Source: Pyrus communis
Taxonomy: Eukaryota > Streptophyta > Magnoliopsida > Rosales > Rosaceae
DNA: 64,000 nt
Direction: 5' to 3'
Assembly (NCBI RefSeq): GCF_963583255.1
Contig: NC_084815.1
Coordinates: 9,905,724 to 9,969,723 of the forward strand
Position 1 is the first letter of the stretch. Each line of letters opens with the position of its first letter. Shown here one piece after another: positions 11,906 to 23,490 of this stretch. Both the position numbers and the translations under genes were made by a program. The notes under the pieces are model-generated. The model was not told where the DNA came from and searched no databases. It was given only the letters and a program-made list of their open reading frames with translations.

Positions 11906-12583
11906 TCACAAAGGTTGTTTGCTTGAGGCCCCACTACGTGGCTTTACTCTTGAAGCGGAAGGCGTAGGAGCAGAAGGCATCGGAGCGGAAGGCGTAGGAG
12001 CAGAAGGCATCAGAGCGGGAGGCATCGAAGATAGAGCATTCCAGGCCTCAATACTTGGCCAAGCGCTGGATGAGCCAGGAAAAAGATGCCTCTGGAGGAA
12101 AGACGAGAACCTTTGACGGTCACTGTGAATCCGACCTTCAGATTCTTGCAGCTCATCAAGCTTCCTCTTCATGCCCGTCGAATAGTTGTTTGCAAGCACG
12201 TGCAAACTTCTATTCTCATACTTCAGCTGCTGGATCTCCTGCTTGAGACTTTCCACCTCTGCCATCAATGATTCCACATGACGGGAGCGGGCAAGCAGGC
12301 GTTGGCCCATGTTGGACACAGAACTCGCACACTGAACACTAAGTGCGAGGGACTCTTGAACGGCCAACTCATCGGACCGTCCTGACAGCAGCCTACTATC
12401 TTTCGGAGTGAGGAGGTTCCTAGCTACTATTGTAGCTGTTGTGGCGTCCTGCATCACGGAGTCTTCACCTGTGAGAGGACCGTTAGAAGAAAAGAAAGAA
12501 GGGCGCCATACGTTACCTTGACGCGGCGCGCCCGTATCACTGGTAAGGCTCAATTCCAAGCTAAGGTTCGATGAGTTTGCCAT
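11906..12583 (-). CDS. Antisense coiled-coil protein gene of element A (225 aa)
   Basis: It is read opposite to gag-pol, between pol and the 3' LTR. The product starts MANSSNLSLELSL and I cannot assign it to a named family. The N-terminal third is Ser/Thr-rich. The middle (about residues 85-140) has heptad-like Leu spacing rich in Glu, Lys and Gln (VESLMAEVESLKQEIQQLK), predicting a coiled coil. Residues about 185-210 are a Pro/Ser/Ala repeat (MPSAP, TPSAP) encoded by 15-bp DNA repeats, and the end is basic. There is no signal peptide or membrane segment. Extra antisense genes between pol and the 3' LTR are known in other plant gypsy elements, such as Grande. The start is supported by the conserved ATG in F, where the frame is also open. 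Function unknown; oligomerisation or regulation of the element is only a guess. Confidence 0.75.
   Translation of the reverse strand: MANSSNLSLELSLTSDTGAPRQGNVWRPSFFSSNGPLTGEDSVMQDATTATIVARNLLTPKDSRLLSGRSDELAVQESLALSVQCASSVSNMGQRLLARSRHVESLMAEVESLKQEIQQLKYENRSLHVLANNYSTGMKRKLDELQESEGRIHSDRQRFSSFLQRHLFPGSSSAWPSIEAWNALSSMPPALMPSAPTPSAPMPSAPTPSASRVKPRSGASSKQPL
11956..12030 (-). repeat. 15-bp tandem repeats in the antisense gene 3' end
   Basis: Units such as gcggaaggcgtagga and gcagaaggcatcgga alternate about five times and encode the MPSAP/TPSAP repeats. The number and sequence of units differ in F (51340-51404 and 53906-53925). Confidence 0.75.
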
Positions 12584-13080
12584 TTTTCAAAAGTGTTCAA
12601 AGAGAAGGGATGGAGTTAAATTTCAAAGGGCCGGAGTCGATTTTCTTCAGAGTGTGTTTGTTGTGGTGATCGATAGCTCAATAAAAAAGCCAAGGCGACG
12701 CGTCCACCAATTCAAAAAGCCGGAATTTCCGGCATATTTTAGGCGACGCTTTCTCGGCTTTTTAGAAGGCGCGTTCAACTTTGTCAAAAGATTTCTTCTT
12801 TTCAGACAACACGTGGAGGCCATCATCACAACTACACATCTTTAGCCGACAAGCGCAAAGTTCGGCGACGCTTTCTCTGCTTTTCAGAAGACGCGTGCAG
12901 CTTTGTCAAAAGGAGCCGCATCTGCACTACCACGTGTCGTTCAGAAATCGAAGGGGCGCCTGCTCAGAAATCGAAGAGGCGTGCTCAGAGATCGAAGAGG
13001 CGCCACTATTTCAAAAAGCCGGATTTGCGGGATCAAAACGTTTGTCGACAAAGGTAAAAAGTACGACCACTTGATATTAT
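12584..13080 (-). promoter_or_regulatory. Promoter-like upstream region of the antisense gene (A)
   Basis: It is GC-richer than its surroundings. Two CACGTG boxes lie at 12810-12815 and 12931-12936, and tandem units around cgatttctgagcaggcgcc at about 12940-13000. At the place where F has TTTTTATAGAG, element A has TTTTTATTGAG (minus strand, about 12676-12687). CACGTG is the core bound by plant bZIP and bHLH factors; use as a promoter here is inferred. Confidence 0.55.
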
Positions 13081-13825
13081 CTCTATATATGTCGACCTTC
13101 GTCTTTTATGGCAGGGCAAACCTGAAGAAAATGCCCAACTCTCCCTCACCTCTGAGGGCGCACTCCCAGCAAAGCCTTTCGAAATACTCAATTCTTTCTT
13201 CTTCCCCAAAGATGATACCAGATGCCTGGAGTACAGATGACCCAGGAGGAAGCAGCACAACAAATACATGTGCTGATTCATTCACCGCTTCTTCAAAAGC
13301 AAAGGTATCTCATATCATCAAGGTCAAAAGCAAAAGTATCTCATATCATGCTCTTTCCCTGTCTTTTTCTTTGTCCTTGTTCTTACTCGCATGGCAAAGT
13401 AAAAGAAGCAATCAGCCGGCACTTGGAGTCAGTCTTCCGATCTGGAGCCAACTGCCTGGAATCTATTCCTGATTGCTTACCTAGCGTTGCTCTCGAGTAG
13501 TCATCTTCAACGGTTGATACACTTCCGGAGAAGGGATCACTTCTGCAAAGGGGAGCGAGTAAGGCAAGTGAAATTGATACATTGAAGCATGTGGAGACAA
13601 ACATAGGCTGAGTTATCCTCCAACCCTTTTCAATACGAATTGGAAAGATTGAACAAAGAAACAGACCAAAGGGGTAAGCTCAGACCTTCGGGGGAGACCA
13701 AATGAACCATCATGTTGCCCAGTTCAAGAAGTAGCACAAAGGAAAATCAACGATGGGCAGAAACCAGTTCAAGAGTAAGCCTGTGGAATCACAAAGATCA
13801 AAGCCTCAATGCAATTACCAAGGAG

Positions 13826-13984
13826 AAGATGGAATTTACACTCTATAACCAGATTTGCGTCTCTAAACTCTTCTCTTTGTTAATTACATTCTGCCATGTT
13901 TAGTATGTTTAAGTGCTTTTTTGTGTATTTACTTATGCTTTGTGTGATTCTATGCTTAAAACATTGAGGACAATGTTTGATTTA
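13826..13984 (+). repeat. Right copy of the direct repeat bracketing the antisense module (A)
   Basis: Pairs with about 11720-11870. It ends directly in the second polypurine-like tract. Confidence 0.55.
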
Positions 13985-13997
13985 AGTGTGGGGGGGT
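13984..13997 (+). other. Second polypurine-like tract of element A
   Basis: aagtgtgggggggt, about 1.65 kb upstream of the true tract aagtgtgggggtatt at 15638-15652. The equivalent in F is at 49371-49386 on the minus strand. Confidence 0.6.
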
Positions 13998-14856
13998 AAC
14001 TAAGTATATTTGATGCAAATTCGTTATTCGTTGGATTTTATCACCTATCACTTCACATGTTGTTTCTCACTGTTTTAAAACTGTTTTAGTGTGTTTTGTC
14101 TTAAAAATTTGAAAATCCCATAAAAATTTGAAAAATTGTTTTGAAAAACCCAAAAAGAGTTGTTTTAAAGTTGTTTTTGTGTGTGTGTTTGTGTCTTAGG
14201 ATACCTTCCAACACAATGATAAGGATTTGGTTTGTAATTGCATGACTGTTAAAAAGAGTTATAAACTTAGAGAAAAGTTTGATTTACTCTTGGTATATGC
14301 TTGGTTATGGTTATAATGTATGACTTCACATGCAATCATAAAAGAAAATTTAGTTTTTGTAACATGCCTGAAGGAAGGAACTCAAACAAATGCTACAACC
14401 CTGAGAGACTTGAGCCTATAACGTTCTTTGGAGAGTATAATCTGTGATTTCTTGTTTTCTAAAATCGTTGCATGATCTCATTATTCTTTGCTTGGTTACT
14501 ACTTAGAAGGCGTTTCATCATATAGTTCCAAATGCTAGAACTCATGCCCATTTCATTCAAAGCATGTTATTGATTTGCATAACATATATCAAGATGAAGT
14601 TGTGTAGTTGCCACCATAGCCAAATAGCTTCGCTTCCCATATTTCGTATATGTTGTAAGTTTTACCCCCGTTGAGCCATGTTAACCCATGTTCTTTGTTA
14701 ACCCACTTTATCTTCACCTAACCTAGAATATGACCGTCCTTACCCTTGTTCTTAAAAGATAGTGAGCATGACTTAAATAAATTCCTTTTGAGTTACATTA
14801 TGCAAGAAAATAAGTGTGGGGGAAGGAATGCTTGTTCTTAAGTATGTTTTGAGTTT

Positions 14857-14910
14857 CAAAAAAAAAATAAAAAATAAAAAAAAATAAAAAAATAAAAAAA
14901 TAAAAAAAAT
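14857..14910 (+). repeat. A-rich run with interspersed T
   Basis: Repeated aaaaaat units. At the matching place in F (about 48460-48500, minus strand) there is a long pure T run. Confidence 0.85.
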
Positions 14911-15637
14911 TTGAGTGATTGAAGAAAGGGCTCAAAGCACCAATTCTGGCCCTAAATTGTCTCCCTTTTTGTTCCAAAGTTGAGTTTTCATTCAAAAGTG
15001 AATTCTAAGTTGATTCAATTGCCTTGCTCACTATTTCTTTAAGAACCTTTGTTTTCCATATCCCTTCGTTGTTATCCACACGCCCCAAGCCCCATTACAA
15101 CCCGTGACTTCAATCTTGAGTGTTATGTGTTTCAATTTGTGGAGTTTGAACTTGGTATGAGCATATGGTGTCACTGGTTCTCGCGTCTAAGTAGTAGCAT
15201 TCCATTCATGAGATCATATCTAAACTTGATTATTAACTCCAGAAATTGCTTCCTTTGAAATACATTTATGTGAGTGTTCATTTTTATGTTTACATCAATC
15301 TTCTCACATATACCTAGTGTAGGGTGTGTAGTCAGAAAATCTGTGTGAAAAACGAGAGTATATCTTGTAAGGATTTGAGCAAATTCTCTAAGGCATGTTA
15401 CTACATTCGAAATGTGTTTTAAATGCTTAATTGTGAACTAGTATGTGGTGACTATGATTAAGAATGTACTTAAGTGTAAAGATGGCTAAAATCTGTGGGA
15501 ATAATGATTTTTAACTTGTCATGTGCTTTGGAAATCCCTGAGACGTTTGTTGGAAGGTTTAGGTTGTGTTTTACTTGTTCGTTTTGTTTTGTTTCTGGTT
15601 TCTTTTGTTTTGTTTTGCTCGAGGACTAGCAAAAGAT

Positions 15638-15652
15638 AAGTGTGGGGGTATT
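15638..15652 (+). other. Polypurine tract of element A
   Basis: aagtgtgggggtatt immediately before the 3' LTR. Confidence 0.85.
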
Positions 15653-18439
15653 TGATAGGAGCATATTCATGCGACTTAAATGGCTTGTTCTCGTGCATTT
15701 ACGTTATGTTTCTTTAGTTATTTTAGTACTTTAAGCTATTTTCGTGTGTTTGTAGGCCGAAAGGGCTAAAGGAGCAAAAAGATGCATTTTGGAGACTTTT
15801 GGAGCACTTTTGGGCTAAGGATGGATAGCTTATGCTTGGAGCCAAAGTGTTGGACGAAATTGAAAACCTAATTGAAGACCAAAGTGTTGGAACCTTGTTC
15901 CCTTTAGTTTTAGGATATTTAAACCTTTCCTATATCCTTAGTCGTGCATAACATTCCAACATTCCACTCCTTCATTCACCACTTATCATATCATACACTT
16001 ATCTTATCATCACCACATATCATTCATTTATTACTTATCATATCATTCATTCATCTACATATCAATAACCACTTATCTTATCACTCAACATATCATTCAT
16101 TTATCACTTATCATATCATTCACTTATCACTTCCATTCACTTATCACTCACCACATATCATTCATTTATCACTTAACATATCATTCATTTATCACTTATC
16201 ACAACAACAACCTAAAACACATGCACATGCACCACTAATCCCTTCACTTTCATGCCATCATTTCTCACCCCACCCCCCCTTTGCCGTGCAATACACATCA
16301 ACACATTCCAGCTTTTCTCCTTCTCTTTGCAGCCACAAGTCACATGCATTCACACATAATCATTCACCCTATCCATCTTACATTCCACAAACAATGTCAC
16401 ATGCAAAACAACAATCATTCACACACAAAACAGCACCATTCACCCTTGCCGTGGCCTTCACTCACATTTCCAGCTTTCCACCTTGCATTTCCACATGCAT
16501 TCACTTCATCATTACACACCACTCATTCTCTAATTCCACATGCACATTCAATCATTCACTCAAGCACCCTTGTGCCATGTTTCCCCCTTTGTTCCCACCC
16601 ATCACATGCATTATCATCAAACAAACAACCCTAACCCGTGGCATTCACTCCCATTTCCAGCATGCATTCACATGCATTTTCAGATTATTCCTTCATCATT
16701 GCATCCATTCCTCATGCATCCTTCATCATTGCACCACAAAACACTCATCCCATACCCTAGCCCATGGCATTCACTCCCATTTCCAGCTTGCTTATGCAAT
16801 TCCAGCATGCATTCACATGCATTTTCAGCACCATTGACACCTTTGCCGTGTATCCCCTTCATCATTCCAGCATTCCACCTAATTCACATGCCTTCATTCA
16901 TTCTTTATTCCACTTACACTCATCATCACACACCTTAGCAATCAACACATGCAATCACATGCATCACAACCACAAAGAACCATCCCCAAAACACTTTGCC
17001 GTGGGCACCATTCCACATTCCAGCTTTCCACCATGTTTTTCCATCATTCCTCCACACAAATGCTTAAACAAACAGCCATATGTTCCCTCCACTACCCCTG
17101 TAAATACCCTAGTCATTCATTCACTCCCCATTGAATTCATATCTCATTTCATACACTTCACACAACACAAACACAACCCTTGTGCCGCAAATCCCCTTCC
17201 ATTTCTGTGCAGTTTTTCTCCTCCATTGCAGCCACTATCCAACCACTTCCCATCCCTCCAAAACACTTCACATAATCCCCAAAGCTCACTTAGACCTTGT
17301 GCTACAACAACGAGGAAGAAAAGAGTGCCTAAAAGTTCATACAATTCAAGTTTGAGTTGTTGGAATTTTTAGGTGTTTCTTTGATTTCAAAGTTTAAATT
17401 TAATTCTCTTTGTTTTGTACGTATGAGAATGGAAGAGAAGAGTGCCTAAACGTTCATACAATTCAAGTTTGAGTTGTTGGAATGTTTAGGGGTTTCTTTG
17501 ATTTCAAAGTTATGAGGAACTAAACCCCCTTTAGCTAGGGGGTGATTCGAAACTATGTTTATATTTGCAATTTGAATTGATTACGTTTGGTTGAAATTTC
17601 ATAAGTTGTGGATTCAATTCGTTTAACTGTTTGATTGATAACTTATTTATGTATGTTCATTGAGATTGCAAGCTTAATTTTCATGCATAAATATGACGCT
17701 AGAATATAAGTGAATTTCACCTAATCGTTATGAACTTATATTCACTAGTAGTGGAGGTTGCTTATAAACAATCGCGTTAAACGAATTCTTGGCATAAGTT
17801 TCATGCGTATTCCATAGTAACGAATGCCTCGTCGATGTTTATGATTTCCGTTGAACTTAATGATCTTTGTCGAATGTCTCTATCATGCGTATTCCATAGT
17901 TAGGGACTTTGATTAAGAATAATTTGGTTGTAATGCGTATTCCATTCAATCCAACGAATCTAGGGAAATCTGAAAGTTAATTTGCGGACCTAATTAACTT
18001 GGAGCATTGAGTTTCATAATTTATCGAAAGACCAACTGAGAATCAATTTTGTATGCAAGTGTAACATGTGTGGAGAAGAACCCCTTAGCTATTCCATCAT
18101 CCATATTTTCATCACATTCATATTTACGTTTTGCCTTTAATTACAATTTGACCATTTAATTTAATCTCGTCCAACCACAATCACCCCCCTTATTTTGTTA
18201 AGTCTTATTCATTTGATTTGTCTTATTTTATGTTTTTGAGTATTTGGAGTCTTTTAAACTTGTTTTGATTCTTTTAGTTTGTCTTAGTTTTTTAAAAGTT
18301 AGTTTTTATGTTTTTAAGTCAATTTAGAAGGTTTTAGCAAGCCCTCCTAATCCCCGGTCTAGAACGATCCCTCACTTATCCATTCTACTACAATTGTCAA
18401 ACGAGGGTTTAATTTGAGTGTCAAGTAAATCTCGCATCA
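15653..18439 (+). repeat. 3' LTR of element A
   Basis: Starts TGATAGGAGC and ends TCTCGCATCA. It has the same length as the 5' LTR. Differences from it are scattered single bases, including a change in the TATA box (TGTAAATA, 17099-17106). It abuts the truncated integrase of element B, whose minus-strand frame runs a few codons into this LTR before a stop. Confidence 0.93.
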
Positions 18440-21400
18440 CTAAGCTCTTCTAACTCATTAAGTTGGAGCTTCCTTGCTACTCCAGCATCCTTGTAATCAA
18501 AGTTGAACTTTTTGATGGCCCAATATGCACGGTGTTCAAGCTCCATTGGCAAATGACAAACTTTCCCAAACACAAGGCGATAAGGACTCATGCCAATGGG
18601 GGTCTTGTATGCTGTTCTATATGCCCATAGTGCATCATTTAACCTCAATGACCAATCCTTCCTTGTAGGGCTCACAGTCTTCATCAAAATGTTCTTGATC
18701 TCCCTATTGCTAATCTCCACTTGTCCTGAGGTTTGAGGATGGTACGGGGTTGCCACCTTGTGATTGATGTTGTACTTCTTCATTAAGGATTCAAAAGGTT
18801 TGTTGCAGAAATGGCTGCCACCATCACTAATAATAGCTCTTGGGGTTCCAAACCTACAAAAAATCACATCTTTAATAAAACTCAACACAACCTTATGATC
18901 ATTAGTTCTTGTAGCAATGGCTTCAACCCATTTGGATACGTAATCCACTGCCACTAATATGTATAAGTAGCCAAAAGAGGATGGAAATGGTCCCATGAAA
19001 TCGATTCCCCAAACATCAAAGAGTTCCACCACCAAAATGTTGTTCAATGGCATCTCATTTCTTCGGCTAATGTTCCCCATTTTCTGGCACCTATCACACT
19101 TAGAGCAAAAATCAAAAGCATCTTTGAATAAAGTAGGCCAAAAGAAACCAGATTGTAAAACCTTTAGAGATGTCTTTTTGGCACCAAAATGGCCTCCACA
19201 TGCCAATGTGTGGCTAAATGTTAGGATGCTTTGTTGCTCACTCTCTGGGACACATCTCCTAATGATTTGATCAGGGCAATATTTAAACAAATATGGTTCG
19301 TCCCAAACGTAGTGCTTTACCATGGCAAGGAACTTCTTTCTTTCCTGAAAAGAAAGGTCATTTCTCATTATACCACAAGCAAGATAATTAACAAAGTCCG
19401 CATACCATGGTTCTTTTTCTTGAACAACAAAGAGTTGTTCATCTGGAAATGATTCATTTAGGGGCAAAGGTTGTCCCACTCCATGGTTTTCATTCAGCCT
19501 GGACAAATGGTCAGCCACAACATTATCACTGCCCTTCTTATCTCGAATTTCCAAGTCAAACTCTTGTAGTAAGAGTATCCATCTAATCAAGCGTGGTTTA
19601 GCATCCTTCTTTGTCATCAATTACCTAATGGCTGCATGATCAGAAAACACAATAACTTTAGATCCCACAAGATATGACCTAAACTTTTCTAAGGCAAAAA
19701 CAACAGCAAGCAACTCCTTTTCAGTTGTGGAATAGTTAAGTTGAGCATCATGCAGAGTCCGGCTTGCATAGTAGATCACATGTGGAAGCTTGTTCACCCG
19801 TTGCCCTAAAACTGCACCAACAACATAGTCAGAGGCATCACACATTAATTCAAAAGGTAACGACCAATCTGGTGCCATAATAATAGGGGCCGAGGTTAGT
19901 TCATTTTTCAAAGTATTGAATGCATCCATACAAGCCTTATCAAAATGAAATACAACATCTTTAGCTAACAGATTGCATAATGGACGGGTGATCATTGAAA
20001 AGTTCTTAATGAAACGACGATAAAAACCCGCATGGCCCAAAAAACTTCTTACTCCCTTCACAGTGGTGGGGGCCACCATATTGGTGATGACGTCAATTTT
20101 GGCTTTGTCTACCTCCATTCCTTTGCTAGAGATTACATGCCCCAACACAATTCCTTGTTTCACCATAAATTGGCACTTCTCCCAATTGAGGACCAAATTT
20201 GTTTCCTGACATCTTTGAAGTACTAACGATAGATGGTTAAGACATTCATCAAAAGAGGAACCAAACACTGAGAAGTCATCCATAAATACCTCAATGAACC
20301 TTTCTACCATGTCAGAGAAGATGGCCAACATGCATCTTTGGAATGTTGCCGGAGCATTGCAAAGTCCAAAAGGCATTCTCCGGTATGCAAATGTGCCAAA
20401 GGGGCAAGTAAAGGTTGTTTTCTCTTGATCCTCCGGAGCGATTGCAATTTGATTGTAACCTGAGTAACCATCCAGAAAACAATAATGTGAGTAACCTGCC
20501 AACCTCTCAAGCATTTGATCTATGAAAGGCATAGGAAAGTAATCTTTTCTAGTGCTAGAATTCAACTTCCTGTAATCGGTGCAAACACGCCAACTGGTTG
20601 TGGGCTTTGTGGGTACAAGCTCATTGTTTTCATTCCTCATCACAGTGATTCCCACCTTCTTAGGCACCACCTGGATAGCACTCACCCATTTGCTATCAGA
20701 AATGGGATATATGATCCCCACATCTAACAATTTCAACACCTCATTCCTAACAACTTCCTTCATATGTGGATTGAGCCTTCTTTGTGGCTCACGGCTTATT
20801 TTTGCTCCTTCCTCCAAAAGGATCCTATGCATGCACATGGTAGGGCTTATTCCCTTGATATCTGTAATAGGCCAACCAAAAACTGATTTGAACTCTTTTA
20901 ACACCCTAATTAGTTTATCTTCTTCATTTGGGGTGAGATCAGAAGCTATGATAATTGGAAGAGTTTCAAATTCAGCTAGATATGCATATTTTAGATGTGG
21001 TGGAAATGGTTTAAGTTCAAGTTTTGGTGCTTTAACAGTAGAAGGAGTTAGATGTGACATTGATGATTCTAAAAGCTCAAAACGAGGTGAAACATTGAAA
21101 GGATACAATGCTAATGCTTCCAAAGCAGCTACTTCTTCCATGAGTGCATCTTCTTCATCAAATTCATCTTGAGATTGACTCAAAACAGTTTGCAATGGTT
21201 CATTCGATTGTGCCTGCAAGAACTTAGAGAATACAAGTGAATCAAGCACATCAATGGCATAACAATCAAGAGATGACGAAGGATGAGAAAGAGATTCAAA
21301 CACTTTGAATTGAACTGTCTCTCCTAACACTGTCATAGTGAGGAGTCCATTTTGCACATCAATGATGGTCTTGGCCGTGGCCATAAAGGGTCTCCCAAGC

Positions 21401-23490
21401 AATATAGGCAACTCACGATCATGTATAGGAGCTTCTTCCATGTCCAACACTACAAAATCCGCAGGCAAGATTAGTTTATCAACTTGAACTGGAATATCTT
21501 CTACTATACCTCTTGGATATTTCACGGATCTGTCTGCAAGTTGTAATGAAATGGTGGTGGCTTTCAAATCTCCCAAACCTAGTTGAAGGTACACTGAATA
21601 AGGCATTAAGTTGATGCTAGCACCCAAATCAAGCATTGCTTTCTCTACTTTCTTATCCCCTATGGTGATGTTGATAGAGAAACTTCCTGGATCCTTGAGC
21701 TTTGGTGGAAGTTTTCTTTGTAAAACTGCACTCACGTTCTCAGACACCACAACCTTCTCATGTGGTCCATACTTCCTTTTGTAGCTATTTAACACCTTGT
21801 AGAACTTCCCATATGCCGGCATGTTCCTAATGACATCAAGCAAAGGTAAGTTAACATTCACTTTGCTTAGTATATCAAAAATTTCTTTGAATGACTTATC
21901 CTGCTTGCTCTTGGCAAGTCTTCCAGGGAATGGTATTGGTGGAGTGTATGGTTTCTCGGCCTTGTGAAGATTTGGTGCTTCTAGTGAGGAAGTGGCATGG
22001 CTTCGTTCCTCAATTGATTTCTCATTGTCTCCTTGAGTGACACCTGCATTCACATGATCATATTCATTAGTAACTTCATTGCCAACTCTATTATCAATAA
22101 CCTTACCACTTCTAAGTGTAGTGATTGCTTTGGCTTGCTCTTGGTTCCTTTGGAGTATCACGGGTTGGCTTGGAAACTTCCCAACCTCTCTTTGGTTCAA
22201 GGCATCTGCAATCTGCCCCAATTGTGTCTCCATTTTGGTTAGGGCTGCTGAATGTTGTTGGAGAGTGCTATTGGTGGAATGTTGGAATTGCAAGGTGTTT
22301 TGGGCTAACAATTTAACCGTGTCCTCAAGGGTAGTGGCAGGTTTTGGTTGGAAATTTTGGATTGGATTGTTATTCTTCCATGAAAAGTTGGGATGATCTC
22401 TCCAACTCGGGTTATATGTATTGGAATACATATCATTCCTTGGTCTTTGGTTGTAAGAATTCATGAGGTTCACTTGTTTTTGAACATACTCGGGATAAAC
22501 CTCCCTAGATGGACATTGGTGAGTAGGATGGCTTGGTATGTTGGAAATGGCACACACTTCATTTGCTTTTGGCACCATGTTGAGCACGGATTCAAGCTTC
22601 CTTTCTAGGTTAGCTACCTGCAACAAAAGCTCATGATTAGAACTTGTTTCATAAACTCCAACTTTCTTACCCCTTAAATCTTTGTGTTGAGCATTAGACC
22701 CCAACATCTCATAAATGTTATATGACTCTTGAGCATTCTTTTTCTTCAATGCTCCACCTGCTGCATTATCCACAGTTGATTGACAATTTTGGGTTAGTCC
22801 ATCATAGAAAATTTGCATTTGTAAGTGAAAAGGTAACCCATGGTGTGGACATTGTATCAAGAGGCCTTTAAAACGCTCCCAACACTCATTGAAAGGTTCA
22901 CCATCATCTTGTTTGAAGTTGAAGATTTGTCCCCTTAATGTGGCTGTCTTTTGAGTGGAAAAGAACTTCTCCAAGAACTTCTTAGCCACGGCATCCCATG
23001 TGGTGAGGGAACCTGGCGTTGGAGTCATCAACCAACTCTTGGCCCTATCTTTCAAGGTGTAAGGAAACACTCTCATCCTCAAATTTGCTTCACTTACTCC
23101 CTGCAAAGGTAAACCACTCACAACATTGTAAAACTCTTTAATATGAGCTAAAGGGTCTTCATTAGGTAAGCCATAAAATGAAGGAAACATATGGAAATGT
23201 GAAGATTTGAGATCATAGTTTCTAGCTTCTGTGGGCAGCAAGATGCATGAAGGTGAATTTGGTATGATTGGTTGAGCAAAGTCCTCCAAAGCTCGAAGTT
23301 CATCTTCGTTGCCCGCCATCTCTTCCTCTCTTGCCCAATCAAATTGCTCAGATTCTTTACTTGTTGAACTAGGTGAATTCCCTTCCTCTTCCTCACGGTT
23401 AAAGGATGAACTTGATGGCACAAAGTTGTCCAAAGTGTGGCCCTTTAATCTTTCAATTCTTTGGCCTAACTCAACGAGTTTATTTGACAT
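18440..23490 (-). pseudogene. gag-pol of element B: one nonsense codon, C-terminus lost
   Basis: Reads from ATG at 23490 (MSNKLVELGQ), about 730 bases after the primer-binding site. In one frame it encodes gag, an aspartic protease with DLGAS, reverse transcriptase with FMDD, RNase H, and integrase with ACGGHFG, CSKCDRC, GIDFMG, SDGG and QVEISNRE. The stop TAA at 19621-19623 replaces a Tyr codon (present in the F homolog after SDHAALR) in RNase H; the same frame resumes straight away. The gag zinc knuckle reads CAIS...H...C where D has CAIC...H...C, so one zinc ligand is lost. The frame is cut after NELEEL by element A; the remaining integrase tail is not on the other side either. The element cannot be autonomous. 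Confidence 0.93.

Larger units (their letters stand above)
13081..15652 (+). other. 3' noncoding region of element A
   Basis: No gene is supported. It holds the right copy of the module-flanking repeat (about 13826-13984), a second polypurine-like tract (13984-13997), an A/T run (14857-14910), several short phrases shared with the element C 3' region, the word gctcgaggactagcaaaa (about 15618-15635) and the true polypurine tract (15638-15652). Short open frames between 13.0 and 13.9 kb lie in sequence that also occurs in F at 49.5-50.3 kb, but show no protein-like conservation I can recognise. Confidence 0.7.
3205..18439 (+). mobile_element. Element A: complete family 1 Athila-like retrotransposon carrying an antisense gene
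   Basis: Two LTRs of 2787 bp (3205-5991 and 15653-18439), a perfect 18-base tRNA-Asp primer-binding site, a gag-pol frame with one stop, an antisense coiled-coil gene, and a polypurine tract directly before the 3' LTR. I count 13 LTR differences, two of them at the extreme 5' end. It sits inside element B, opposite in strand. No target duplication is visible: ttctt on the left, ctaag on the right. Confidence 0.93.

Noticed and set aside
11859..12116. Plus-strand frame with GAEGIGAEGVG repeats
   Set aside because: It is the reverse reading of the 15-bp repeats of the antisense gene. The opposite frame is longer, conserved in F and has an upstream promoter-like region.
12903..13472. 189-codon plus-strand frame in the antisense promoter region
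   Set aside because: It crosses tandem repeats and a noncoding boundary and is low in complexity. The F copy at 49783-50298 shares sequence only because the DNA is homologous.
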